This document shows positions 43,860 to 56,280 of a DNA stretch of 64,000 nt, piece after piece (the stretch's first letter is position 1; every line of letters begins with the position of its first letter). The stretch comes from Theocolax elegans (Eukaryota > Arthropoda > Insecta > Hymenoptera > Cerocephalidae), in NCBI GenBank assembly GCA_026168455.1, contig CM047429.1, positions 37,494,066 through 37,558,065 on the forward strand, written 5' to 3'. Both the position numbers and the translations under genes were made by a program. The notes beneath the pieces were generated by a model. The model ran no database searches, was not told the DNA's origin, and worked only from the letters and a program-made list of their open reading frames with translations.

Positions 43860-46800
43860 AATATTTCGGTATTGACTGAGGTATGCCAAGATAACTTCAC
43901 CAATTTAGTAATTCCCGGGATATTTCGGGAATTTTTAAGGTATTTCGGGATAACTTCACTAATTACGCGATTTCCTCGATATTATGGGAAATTCTGAGTA
44001 TTTCGGGATAACTACTAAATATGGAATTTCCTGAATATTTCGGGAATTTCTGAAGTATGCCGTGATAACTTCACTAATTTAGAAATTTCCTGCATAGTTC
44101 GGGAATTTCTAAATTATTTCGGGATAAATTTACTAATTACAGGATTCCCTGGATATTTCAGGAATTTCTGAGATATTTCGGAATAATTCACTAATTACGG
44201 AATTTCCCGGATATTTCCGGTGTTGCTGAGGTGTTCCGGGAAAAGTTCACTAATTGCAGGATATCCTGGAGTTATTTCGGGATAACCCCACGAATTTTGG
44301 AATTTCCTGGATATTTCTGATACTGCTGAGGTATTCCGGGATATCTTCACTAATTACGGGATTTCCTCGATATTTTGAGAATTTCATAGTTATTTCGTGA
44401 TAGCCTCACTAATTACAGGAATTCCTGGATGTTTCGGGAATTTCTGAGGTATTTCGGGATAACTTCACTAATTACTGCATTTCCTGGAGAGTTCGGGAAA
44501 TTCCGAGATCATCCGGAATAACTTCACTAATTTTGAAATTTCCTGTATATTTCGGGAATTATTAAATTATTTTGGGATAACTCCAGTAATTATGGGATAT
44601 CCAGGATATTTCGGGAATTTCTGAGGTATTCCAGGATAAAATCACTAATTGCGCGATTTTCTAGATATTTCGGGAAATCCTGAAGTATGCCGCGAGAACT
44701 TCTTTAATTTTTAAATTTCCTGTATATTTCGGGAATTTCTGAATTATTTCGGGATAACTTTACTAATTACGGGATTTCCTGGAGAGTTCGGGAAATTCCG
44801 AGGTCATCCGGGATAACTTCACTAATTTTGAAATTTCCTGTATATTTCGGGAATTATTAAATTATTTTGGGATAACTCCAGTAATTATGGGATATCCAGG
44901 ATATTTCGGGAATTTCTGAGGTATTCCAGGATAAAATCACTAATTGCGCGATTTTCTAGATATTTCGGGAAATCCTGAAGTATGCCGCGAGAACTTCTTT
45001 AATTTTTAAATTTCCTGTATATTTCGGGAATTTCTAAATTATTTTGGGATAACTCCAGTAATTATGGGATATCCAGGATATTTCGGGAATTTCTGAGGTA
45101 TTCCAGGATAAAATCACTAACTGCGCGATTTTCTGGATATTTCGGGAAATCCTGAAGTATGCCGCGAGAACTTCTTTAATTTTCAAATTTCCTGTATATT
45201 TCGGGAATTTCTAAATTATTTCGGGATAACTTACTAATTATATTAATATTCGGAATTTCTAAATTATTTCGGGATAACTTTACTAATTACGGGATTTCCT
45301 GGATATTTCGGGAAATTATGAGTTATTTCGGGATAATCCCACGAATTTTGGAATTTCCTGGATATTTCTGATACTGCTGAGGTATTCCGGGATATCTTCA
45401 CTAATTACGGGATTTCCTCGATATTTTGAGAATTTCATAGTTATTTCGTGATAGCCTCACTAATTACTGGAATTCCTGGATGTTTCGGGAATTACTGAGG
45501 TATTTCGGGATAACTTCACTAATTACTGCATTTCCTGGAGAGTTCGGGTAATTCCGAGGTCATCCGGGATAACTTCACTAATTTTGAAATTTCCTGTATA
45601 TTTCGGGAATTTCTAAATTATTTCGGGATAACTTTACTAATTACGGGATTTCCTGGATATTTCGGGGACCTCTTAGGTATTTCGGGATAATTCACTAATT
45701 TTGGAATCACCTGGATATTTCTGGTATAGCTAAGGTATCCCGGGATAACTTCACTAATTATAGGATCTCCTGGATATTTCCGAAAATTCTGAGGTATTCC
45801 GGGATAACTTCACTAATTACGGAGTTTCATGGATCTTTCGGGAATTTCTCAGGTATCCCGGCATAACTCCACTAATTACGGGATAACTTCACTAATTAAG
45901 GGATATCCTGGATATTCCGGCAATTTTTGTGGTATTCCGAAATGACTACACCAATTACGGGATTTTCAAAATATTTCGATAACGTCCGAAGCATGTCGGG
46001 TTAACTTCATTAAGTTTGGTCTTTCGCGGACGTTCCGGGAATTTCTGATTTATTTCGGGATAACTTCACTAATTAAGGAATTTCCTGGATATTTGGGTAA
46101 CTTCTGAGATGTGCCGGGATATCTTTACTAATTGAGGGATTTTCTGGATATTTCAGGAATTCCTGAGATATTCCGGAATAACTCCACTTATTACGGGATT
46201 TCCTGGATATTTCGGGAATTTGTGAGGTATTTCGGGATAATTTCACTTATTACGGCATTTCCTGGAGAGTTTGGGAATTTCGGAGGTCATCCGGGATATT
46301 TTCACTAATTGCGGAATTTTCTGGATATGTCGGGAACTTCTGGGGTATTCCGGCATAACACCACTTATTACGGGATTTCCTCTATATTTTGAGAATTTCA
46401 TAGTTATTTCGGGATAACCTCACTAATTACAGGATGTCCTAGATATATCTGGAATTTCTGACGTGTTTCGGGATAACTGTACTAAATATGAAATTTCCTG
46501 GAAATTTCTGATGTATGCCGCGATAACATCACTAATTTTGAAATTTCCTGAATATTCCAGGAATTTCTGAATTATTTCGGGATAACTTCACTAATTACGG
46601 CATTTCCTGGAGAGTTCGGGAATTTCTGAGGTCGTCCGGGATATATTCATTAATTGCAGAATTATCTGAATATTTCGGGAATTTCTGAGTTATTTCGGGA
46701 AAAAATTCACTAATTACGGGATATCCTGGATCTTTTGGGAATTTGTGATTTATTTCGGGATAACTTCACTAATTACGAGATTTCCTGGATATTTCTGGTA

Positions 46801-47240
46801 TTGCTGAGTTATTCCGGGATAATTTCACTAATTACGGGATATCCTGCATATTTCGGGAATTTCTGAGGTATGCAGGGACTACTTCACTAATTACCGGATT
46901 TCCTGCATATTTCGGGAATCTCTGAGGTATTCCGGGATGACTCCACTAATTACGGGATGCAATGTCTGAGGTATGCCGCGATAATTCCACTAATTTTGGA
47001 ATCACCTGGATATTTCTGGTATTGCTGAGGTATTCCGGGATAACTTCATTAATTATAGGATTTCCTGTATATTTCGGAAAATTCTGAGCTATTCTGGGAT
47101 AACTTCACTAATTGCGGAGTTTCCTGAATCTTTCGGGAATTTCTGATTTATTTCGGGATAACTTCACTAATTACAAGATTTCCTGGTTATTTCGAGAATT
47201 TCCTAGGTATTCCGGGATAACTTAACTAAATACGGGATAA
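43860..47240. repeat. 59-bp tandem satellite with higher-order repeats
   Basis: About 57 units of a 59-bp monomer, typical text 'atttcgggaatttctgaggt' then 'atttcgggataacttcacta' then 'attacgggatttcctggat'. Multi-monomer blocks repeat: the 'ctggagagttcggg' variant recurs after 295 bp (five monomers) and the 'ctccagtaattatggg' variant recurs after 295 and then 177 bp (five and three monomers). Each monomer holds two copies of a TATTTCGGGA motif. No gene is present. Confidence 0.95.
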
Positions 47241-47639
47241 AATATTAAAAGAGTGTACAAGCGCACTTTTTTGTCAGTATTACATTTTTGTTCATTTTGG
47301 TTCCAAATTAAATATTATATCAGGAATGTATATTAATATTATAAGTAATTAATAATAAATAATAAAACTACATACATAAATAATGTTAAAATTAAGTGGT
47401 CACAGTAATACTAATATAGACTAAAACAGTACTGTCGGTCTAATAATTTTTAATAACTTAAATAATATCTTTTAATGTAATATAATATAATGTAATGTGT
47501 GTGTGTGTGTGTATTAAAATTCATCCGTTCGCTGGTGTCCGGTGTCCGGTATCTCGCAAGTTGCAAGCATGAAACGTATGTGTGGAGCGGAAGGGTTAAC
47601 GCTGAATACAACAACCACTATTCATTTATTCCACATGTA
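47241..47639. other. Spacer with GT repeat
   Basis: AT-rich DNA with a GT microsatellite near 47496-47513. 'gtggtcacagtaatac' at about 47397 recurs, slightly changed, at about 48419. Confidence 0.55.
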
Positions 47640-48420
47640 TTGATAGGTGCGGGAAAAGACGGGGGGGGGGGGGGGGGGGTAAAATTAGAAAAAATTTTAA
47701 AATATTTTTTAGGGGTTATCGGTTTAGGTGAATTAGTATATGAGGACCATCTTTTTTATCCTCCAGTTAAATGATAAAAGAATGTGGGGAAATGATTAAA
47801 AATATAAAAATTGTAAAAAAAACTCTAATGGGGATTTTTGGTTACAGAGAAAAACAATATCACAACCAGTTTCTATATATCCGCCATTTAATTGTAGATA
47901 GGGGTGGGAATTAGGAAAGAGGAGTGTAAAATTAGAAAAATTCCAAAAATATTTCATAGGGGGTTTCGGTACAGGTAAATAACTAGATAACAACCATTCG
48001 TTTTTGTCCCCCATTTTAAAGATTAAAAGAAGGAGCGGGGGGGAGAGTTTAAAAATATAAGGATTCTAAAAAAAACTAAGATGAGGATTTTTGGTTATGG
48101 TGAATAACAATATGACAACCACTCTTTTTTATTCCCTACTTTAAAAGTGAAGGAATTAGGGGGGAAGGGAGATTAAAAATCTAAGAATTCTGAAAAGACT
48201 TTAATGGGGATTTTCGTTTACGTTGAATAAAAATATGACAACCGTTCTTTTTTATCCCCCATTTTAAAGATGAAAGACGGAGGGAGGAAGGGTTATCATT
48301 GAATATAACAACCAGTCTTAATTTATCCCCCATGTAATGATGGATTGGGATGGGATGAGAGGGGGGTTTGTAGAAAAATTCCAAAAATATTTTATAGGGG
48401 TTCTCGGTAAAAAAAAAGTG
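47640..48420. repeat. G-rich minisatellite, unit about 125 bp
   Basis: About six diverged units share 'actttaatggggatttttgg', 'aatatgacaaccactctttt' and 'tatcccccattttaaagatg'. A run of 19 G lies at 47661-47679. Apparent ORFs on both strands are by-products of the repeat. Confidence 0.75.
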
Positions 48421-48539
48421 GTCACGGTAATACGAACATTAACAAAAACAGTATTATATTTGATAAATATCACTATTGTTCTCTTCAAGTACCTCTAAAA
48501 TTATGTAGGTTAGTTTTAATATTTATCAAAATTATTATT

Positions 48540-51165
48540 TTAGCAATTGAAATGAGCAAGTTTTTGTCTTACCGAGCGACGTTAGGAGCGAGGTATATAT
48601 GGCTAGTCACACATTATAAGACCGTCGACTTTGGAAATGTCAGTCTTACTATTCATAAATTTATAATATTCTTCTTCACGTACGTATATTGTTGGGTGTC
48701 CCAATGGGTATTTCCCTCTTTTACATATGTACGGATAAAGTGAACAAACATTCACGTATTTGATTTGCTCCGGTGGTCTGCAATCGTATATTTTTAAGTT
48801 ATTATCTGTACGCCGGTACGAGAGGTTTTCTTGTAAATGTTGGCAAAATATTGTTTTAAAAAATTTTCATTTCTTCGTTGTTTGTAATCTGTTCTTGGAA
48901 GGTATATTCCCAAATCTCGATTAATTCATAATTGTATAATTTAATTATCTCACTAGTAAAACAAGTTATTTCATATCTATTATCCAATGTTTTGCCGGTT
49001 GACAAAAGTTTATCTCTATTAATATGATGACAACGAGGACAACCGTGCTAAAAATAACCGTGAAATTGAAGAACTATTCCATGGTGTTGTTCATACTCGT
49101 TAGGTTCGCAATACCCATCTACCAAGATTCCTTCAAAAAGTCTTTTCTCGCGTGCTCTTCCTGCATGTACAACTTTATGTTTTAAAACTTTTTGCTCCAT
49201 CCAACACAACCACTGTATGGCTTTTACAGATTGATTGTCACTTCTACGATACCCTCCACTTGGTACAACATTTATTTGCATATCCTTCCTAAAAATTCCT
49301 AAAAATTTTTTCGATACATGCGGAAGCAAGTTGAAGCTTTGGTCGTACACTCGATAAAAGGATCGACACTGTACTCTATAAACAACTCTTGAATGGTTAA
49401 ACATGCTAATCTCAAAATGTTTGTATCTTGTTTACAGTATTTTATAATTTCTTCTTTAAAATTAAAAATATAATCCTTCTGTGCCTGCGTGGTATACCAT
49501 TCCAAGAAAACCGGTCTTTCTTTGTCACCCGTTGTGTCGACACCATATGCTGATGTAAGTGGTAGAGGACCTATATAGTTTTCATTTTCATGTGTGTTTA
49601 AAAAAGGAGGAAATGTTGCTTTTTCAATTCCTGATAATCCAACTGCTTTAGGTAAACTACTTAACGGCATATGGAAATAATTTAAAATATCAACGAATTT
49701 AACGTTTATAATGCTCATCGAAATAATTTTGGAACCATTTAAAATAACAGTAGGGGTAAGCCTGTCGCAATATTTCTCTATAAGATATTTAAAAATGAAT
49801 TGAGCGTCGAATCCTTGAGAATTGTGAGCGATACAAACAATTTTTTTTAATGTATTTCGTCTAGCAACAGCTAACTTCACAAATTCTTTTACAGGCTCTC
49901 TAATAAATACGTATTCACGTATTCCACAATAGCAGCACAAATTTGTAATTTGTGAATCTTGGAGACAAAAACTGCATACTTGTTGAACAACGCATAAATT
50001 TACAACGTGTATCTTTTTATTTTCATCTCCTGTCACCGACAATGTTTGCTGCGTTTCAAAATCGTAAAAGAAATACAAATTTTTGGGGGTGTGTAGTTGA
50101 TTCTTTTTAATCGGTTTAATGTAACAAATGTGATTTAATGGTAGATTCTCTTTACAAACTTTACAAAAAGAGAATCCACATTTGCGTTTCTTATTACAGC
50201 TTTTAGAACGTATAGTTTGTAAACACTTTTCACATCTTCTAATCATCTCACAAACACTTGACGATTTGTTGAATGAACTCTTTCTTAAATGATTTTCGAA
50301 ACAGCCGTCACCAAAAAAATCTCTCATACATGTCAAACATCTTTTTGTAACACTAATTATGCTGCTACTAGTGAATTTAAAATAGGTTGAAAATGTCTCG
50401 ATGTTTTGTAGTACCTAATCCTTAGAGTGTAATTAATATGCTGATTCATATCGATGACAAATTTCGTTCGATCATAAATAGATAAATCACCTCATCCAAA
50501 GTGTCTTAAACCGTAAACTACTATAACTACACCTTGCGTTACGAAAAATTTTTGAAAATTGTTAATTTCGTCAATCCCGCATCCTGTTGATGGGATATTT
50601 ACGTTTACCTGACATACTAGATTCACAGCTGTTTTTTTTACAGTACTATTACTTCGGCGTATACTATTCCAATGTTCATGCAATTTCCCTGAACGAATTT
50701 GTCCTCTGACAACGTAAGAGTAACACGTGACAAGTAAACGTGGTAGACAAAGATTGTCATCATTTCTGATGGTTAAAATTGATCTTTTACTCACAGATCT
50801 TTCATTTAATGCTACACGACCTGCACCTCTCTCATCATTCACATTTAAACGTCAATAAGTTGTCCATATTAAATTCTGTTCCACTCTGTGCACCGTTAAA
50901 CTCCACAATTTGTCTACATTAAAATAACAAATTGGTCTATAAGACAAACAAAGAGGGCCGTGGGTGAGACTATCTGAATCCATTGTGAGACCAATAAAAT
51001 CGGTAGGTACACGATCGTCGATGAGTTTTCTGTACAACTCTCTTATTGCACTTTCCAACCAATCTAAAATATTGTATCCCTCTGGAACATTAGTTTTGCG
51101 ACCCTGAATCTCGACGGCTTCTAATCCGAAACGTTGATCAAAATGAGATGATAGTGTATTATCTT
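48540..51165 (-). pseudogene. Protein-primed family B DNA polymerase remnant
   Basis: On the minus strand an N-terminal region (50492-51160: LESAIRELYRKLIDD, NDDNLCLPRLLV, GCGIDEI) leads to the 3'-5' exonuclease. The exonuclease has motifs YDFETQ, HNSQGFDAQF and YCKQDTN (49299-50336). Next comes a block with VPSGGYRRSDNQ (49048-49404) and a Cys/His stretch (HGCPRCHH). Last is polymerase motif A near 48705 (VCSLYPYICK), where the position expected to be the metal-binding Asp is Asn. Motifs B and C are absent. Frames are broken several times, with TAG where a Trp is expected near 49050. This enzyme type replicates Maverick/Polinton elements, adenovirus-like and linear plasmid genomes. It is an inactive relic. 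Confidence 0.85.
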
Positions 51166-51340
51166 ATACTGCTGCTAATTATTTAAAAACGATTCACTAA
51201 CAGGTTTAAACATATTTAATAAACATATAAAAACTTCTAAAATTACCAATTTTAAAATCACATTTTGATATTAAATTATCTCCTTCTGAATTCTCATTCA
51301 CATGAAGTAACACTGTAAATATAATTTATTTATCATTACT

Positions 51341-51748
51341 TTACTTTGGTATATATATAATTTTAGACAATCTCAACAGATACTTACTATATTTTTGTAT
51401 AATGTCATTAGCTTTCGGATGTCCTTGAGGGTACAAACGTTTAGTAACATTAACGACTATTTCCAAATTATATTTGTTTTGAAACAGACCTAATTTATAT
51501 AACTTTCTAATAGTACTTAAATGGTAATGTAATAAGATTGCTTTTAATTTATTGAAAATCACATTCGTTGGTAAAGATTGCAAATTACTTCTTTTCATAT
51601 TTCGAGATATCGTGCGAATCATAGGTTCACAATTTCTTACAACCCGCAATATACAGGAAAGTACACCAACAGCGTGAAGTCTCGATACACTCTCCATGAT
51701 TTTTTGTACAATAATTAAATTACAATTTAAATATTGGAAGATATACAA
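51341..51748 (-). CDS. Unknown 135-residue basic ORF next to the polymerase relic
   Basis: Open frame upstream of, and on the same strand as, the polymerase remnant. The protein is Leu/Ile/Lys-rich and helical (KLKAILLHYHLSTIRKLYKL), with no motif I recognise. It may be a further gene of the same element or chance. Confidence 0.35.
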   Translation of the reverse strand: MYIFQYLNCNLIIVQKIMESVSRLHAVGVLSCILRVVRNCEPMIRTISRNMKRSNLQSLPTNVIFNKLKAILLHYHLSTIRKLYKLGLFQNKYNLEIVVNVTKRLYPQGHPKANDIIQKYSKYLLRLSKIIYIPK

Positions 51749-52786
51749 CCTTATATACTAAGATATCGAGCATATACTGCTGAATAATTAAATTTACAAT
51801 TTTTATATTACAAGAAAAATATGTTCAACTTAAGAAATCTGACATCTCGACTGACTAATCGTATCGCACGATTTTTTATAAACACATGATTGAGAAATTC
51901 AACAGCTTAGATTTTAAAACATTATTCGCATTTTTGTATAACGATCAATACATGTAATTTAATATTCTGGAGTATGAAGTCACAGTACATTGAAAATAAT
52001 TATTAAATATCAAAAAAAAAAAAATACAAAAGTAATTTCTTATCGAAGAAACTAAAATTGACCATATCTCCCAAACTATTCGAGATATCGATAAAAATAA
52101 AAAATTATCTCTAATAGGCTCCAAGATATCGACGATTATAGATTTCAAAAGTAACAATTTTAAAAACGATGAAAAATCAATTTTTTCATCTGTATCGAGC
52201 AACCTTTGATCAGTCTTAAATAATAAAAAATGTTGAATATTTTTCGTTTCTAAAATATTATAAAAAAGAAAAAAAATTTCTTACCAAAAAATGAAAAACA
52301 ACGATATCTAAAAATATTAGAGATATCGAAAATATTGAAAAATTATTGTTCTTTTACGATGATATGAATATAAAATTTTAACGATAGGATTGATAAGATT
52401 AATTATTTAAATTCTTTATACATCTAAGTATAAAATTTGCAATTTTAGCTTAGAGTTTTTATAAAAGTATAATACAAATCTCGTTTTACTCGAAATGTTA
52501 TTAATTTGATATCATTTTACATAGGAAGAAAATTTTTATAAATGATTGCATTTTTTTGTCAGCGGAAACTAATACGGTATATAAAATCATCAGCTCATAT
52601 CTATTACCCTTGTGTATGACACAAAATGTGATTTGGTTGGTACATATATATAAAAATATAGTTTTCTTCCACGTAGAATGGAATTTGTTTAAATCATCAA
52701 AAAGTAACAGCTACGAGCAACCGTATTTTAATTTTATTAGTATAAAAAACGTTTCTGACAGAGTAACACGTCTACCGAAGCCATTT
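51749..52786. other. AT-rich DNA
   Basis: Repeated short 'gatatcga' words lie around 52070-52340. No supported gene. Confidence 0.4.
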
Positions 52787-53289
52787 TCAACGGTAACGAT
52801 TTACTGATCCACGAAACAGAATTTAAAATATTAAAAAATAACGATCTTTACTCTGACAGTGATTCTGAAATCGATGTTGAAACGGTGTTCAATACCTACG
52901 ATGAAATAGAAATACACACAGAAATATTGACGGACGTTCCTGTTAATAATGATTCTGAATCTGAAGTCGAAATCGAAACAGTAGCGGAAGAATATCAAAT
53001 ATCTGTCAATGAAGTAGGTGTTACCTCAGGTTCTGATACAGAATTCAAAGGTTTCACTGAAGAGGAATCAATTGCGCCTCATTGTTTTATAACCTTAATA
53101 AACTTAATTCGCGAGCACGAAATTAAAACACCATTATTAAGTACACCAGCAAGCGCAAAAAAATTACAAGAAAAGATCGGTGTGTGTTTTGTGAGCTACA
53201 ATTCTACAGACAATCAAAAAACCAAGTACAGTGGTTTCACTGTTATCAGAGTTGGGGATGGGTTTATCCTAATTGCCAAAATAATTTAA
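52787..53289 (+). CDS. Unknown acidic ORF
   Basis: The frame is open from about 52787 and has its first ATG at 52885, ending in TAA at 53287-53289. It is very acidic at first (DLYSDSDSEIDVETV, NNDSESEVEIETVAEE) and has a short folded-looking end (KYSGFTVIRVGDGFILIAKI). The pattern resembles acidic transposon or virus-like proteins, but no family is recognised. It runs opposite to the polymerase. Confidence 0.4.
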
Positions 53290-53526
53290 AAAGTGTGTGT
53301 CGGTTTAGTTAAAGATCAAAATGACATACGATGTATTTTCTGCAATGCAGTTATGAAAAAGATGTATATGTAATAGTGTACATAATACTGTAAATAATAC
53401 TGTAGAAAAATTTGTAATATCAGCACACAAGAAGACAAAATGTATGAATCTTTTTTATATTATCAGTCTTGTAGTGTTCTATTGCATAAAAAGATGTATG
53501 ATCATATAATAAAAAATTTAATTTAA

Positions 53527-53742
53527 CAAAAATCGCAAGACAGTATTTTAAAAGAGTATAATAATAATAACAATTCAGTTAAACAAAAAATACTGAACAC
53601 TCTCAACTTAGTGGACGATTTAGCATTAGATTTAAAAATTGATTATACATTTACTAGAAATATCAGAAAAAACCGTGCTACTAGGAGATGTTTCTATAAA
53701 AAAGCAGCTTCATTAAGTAATTTATTAAAAGATCCCAAGTGA
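53527..53742 (+). CDS. Short basic ORF, probable gene end
   Basis: An open stretch of 71 codons ending TGA at 53740-53742, without an ATG. Text includes KQKILNTLNLVDDLALDLKI and NIRKNRATRRCFYKKAASL, which reads like true coding sequence. The last three codons lie inside the palindrome's terminal repeat. It may be the 3' end of the acidic ORF's gene or a separate relic. Confidence 0.35.
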   Translation, partial: QKSQDSILKEYNNNNNSVKQKILNTLNLVDDLALDLKIDYTFTRNIRKNRATRRCFYKKAASLSNLLKDPK

Positions 53743-54686
53743 AAATAATTTATAAATTTTTTATAAAAATTTTATAAAATACATTTTATATAGTTTTTAT
53801 AAAAAATTGGCCATATAAAAATTATATAAAAAATACACTTTATAAAATTTTTATAAAAAATATAGAAGGACTGTTTAAAAACTAAATTAAACGTTTCAAA
53901 TGAGCTGCACCATCTTGCAGTAACGAATAAAAAAATTTCGATGGCAAGACCGAGAGGTTATGGATACCAAAAAAATTAGTATTTCAGCGCGACGAAGAAT
54001 TACTACTACCACCGACGATATTGATAAAAAAGTCCACAGTTCCTCCTTCGATTTGACTGAAAGTTTTGAACGCCTTTTTGCTTTTTTCAAAATTGTTGCA
54101 TCCGGCGGACTCTTAACACGTCGACTTGGACATCGTGAAGGTTAGACGGGGTCTGACCAAATGTTTTGTTCTGTGGTTGTCAAGTCAATACTCAATTTTT
54201 TCATTAGCAACCAAACAAAAAATTGAATATTGACTTGACAACCACAGAACAAAACATTTGGTCAGACCCCGTCTAACCTTCACGATGTCCAAGTCGACGT
54301 GTTAAGAGTCCGCCGGATGCAACAATTTTGAAAAAAGCAAAAAGGCGTTCAAAACTTTCAGTCAAATCGAAGGAGGAACTGTGGACTTTTTTATCAATAT
54401 CGTCGGTGGTAGTAGTAATTCTTCGTCGCGCTGAAATACTAATTTTTTTGGTATCCATAACCTCTCGGTCTTGCCATCGAAATTTTTTTATTCGTTACTG
54501 CAAGATGGTGCAGCTCATTTGAAACGTTTAATTTAGTTTTTAAACAGTCCTTCTATATTTTTTATAAAAATTTTATAAAGTGTATTTTTTATACAATTTT
54601 TATATGGACAATTTTTTATAAAAACTATATAAAATGTATTTTATAAAATTTTTATAAAAAATTTATAAATTATTTTCACTTGGGAT
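53732..54686. mobile_element. 955-bp nearly perfect palindrome
   Basis: It starts ATCCCAAGTGAAAATAATTT and ends with the complement. Arms of about 460 bp with only a few differences surround a spacer of about 30 bases. Each arm contains the same 61-codon frame in opposite orientation (53960-54145 plus, 54273-54458 minus; MDTKKISISARRRITTTT), so it was probably made by inverted duplication of one source. No transposase motif. Near identity suggests recent birth or gene conversion. Confidence 0.9.
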
Positions 54687-54877
54687 TATGACGTGCAAAA
54701 AAAATAAAAATTTTGAAATTTTAAAATTTATTAAGCACAAAAAGAGGTTTTGTGTCTTTTGTACGCTTCCTGGATACATAATTTTGGAATATCGAGGTGG
54801 ATTTACAGTATACGAAAAATAAGGTAAAAATAGTTTATAATATCTACACAATTAATAAATAGTTCAATTAATATACA
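54687..54877. other. AT-rich spacer
   Basis: Nothing recognised. Confidence 0.4.
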
Positions 54878-55345
54878 ATTAAAATAATCACGTTTCTAAG
54901 AAATTAGCTTGTAGTTTGCGTGTAGTGATAATCGCGATTACAGACGCGTGTCGCTCTGTTTGTAATTTGATCTCTGGGTTAATTACCTATAAGAGAATGT
55001 ATTGGTATTATTAATTTATTACCTTTTTTGTAACCGTATACTTTGATTCATTATTGTAAGATGTATATGTAAATCAAAAATCATATTATGCAATTGTCAA
55101 ATTTGCATAATTTTGATTATTTGGATATAGCAAAAGAATACACATTTAAAATAATCGATAGATTCTAAGAACTTAGCTTGTAGTTTGCATATGATGTTAA
55201 AAACATGATTACAGACGCGTGCCGCTCCGTCTGAAATTTAATCCCTCGGTTAACTACCGAGATGAAAAATTTAATAATTCTTGATTTATTACATTTTTAT
55301 GTATATGTATCGGTTCGTCACTGTAAGATTATATTTATATTATCG
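54878..55345. repeat. Two tandem copies of a 269-bp-spaced unit
   Basis: The unit 'tagcttgtagtttgc' with 'gattacagacgcgtg' about 40 bp later occurs at 54905 and again at 55174, with similar sequence for about 200 bp each. The shared CpG-bearing core (acagacgcgtgYcgctcYgt) is unusually conserved in AT-rich DNA. Function unknown. Confidence 0.65.
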
Positions 55346-55971
55346 ATATTTATTAACCGATTTCGATAATCGATCGGTCCAAAAACTTTTTAGTATAGTA
55401 GTGTACGGTACGTGTGTTAAAAAACATAAACTAAATATTTTCACAGTACATCTTTTTTTATTTATAACGTTAATAAAAATTTTATTTCATCTGCTTGGTC
55501 AGCAGTATGAACTACGATATGCATCACGGGTACTATAACGCAAAATTAAACGAACGTACGCTGTCTGCATGAATCACGTTTGTTTTGGCGCGCTATAGTG
55601 CCCTCATAACTGCTATCATTGGATTTTTTTTTAATTTTAAGATTTTTGAGATTTTTGAGATATTTGAGATTTTAAAAAATTTGAATTAAAACAATGATTT
55701 TTTCTTCTTTGAGTTTTATCTACGGTGCATAGATTTCATAATAATTAAACTTGAAACAAAGTTAAAAGTTCCACTAATACTGTTACAAAAACTTTTTAAT
55801 GGTTTATTAAAAGTAGATGCAGTTTTTCTCATTTTAGAGAGGATAGAACAAAAAGTTTTTTGAAAATCCATTAAATAGTTTAAAAATTATGGACGATTTT
55901 TGAAGGCCAGAAAGAAACTAAAAAAGGGGTTTGCCTGTTCTTTATGTTTCTTGGCACATTACATGAAAAGC
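55346..55971. other. AT-rich spacer
   Basis: No gene recognised. Confidence 0.4.
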
Positions 55972-56225
55972 CTATTTCAGTGTTGAAAAATTGAAAATGG
56001 CAAATCCAATATGGCATATAGCTTATACTGATCATGAAAGATAAATTCGAAGCTTCGCGAATTTTTTCGAGAGAATCAGCGCTTTTAATCAGATATGGCT
56101 ACAGACACTTTTGATCACATATTTTACATAAATTATGAAAATATTTTTTCCATTAGCATAATCAATTTTTAATATGCCAACGCCATGTTGTATTCACCAT
56201 TTTTAATTTAACAACACTGAAATAG
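55972..56225. mobile_element. 254-bp MITE
   Basis: Inverted ends 'ctatttcagtgttg' with 'aaaatggcaaatccaatatgg' and their diverged complements at 56178-56225. Confidence 0.7.
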
Positions 56226-56280
56226 AATATTATAAATATATTATAATATATTTGTATATATGGATAGGAAATGAAAAGGA

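Noticed and set aside
43860..47240. CRISPR-like array
   Set aside because: Units are contiguous 59-bp monomers without unique spacers, in a eukaryote; it is a satellite.
54273..54458. Two independent small genes in the 53.7-kb palindrome
   Set aside because: The two frames are the same sequence read in each inverted arm.
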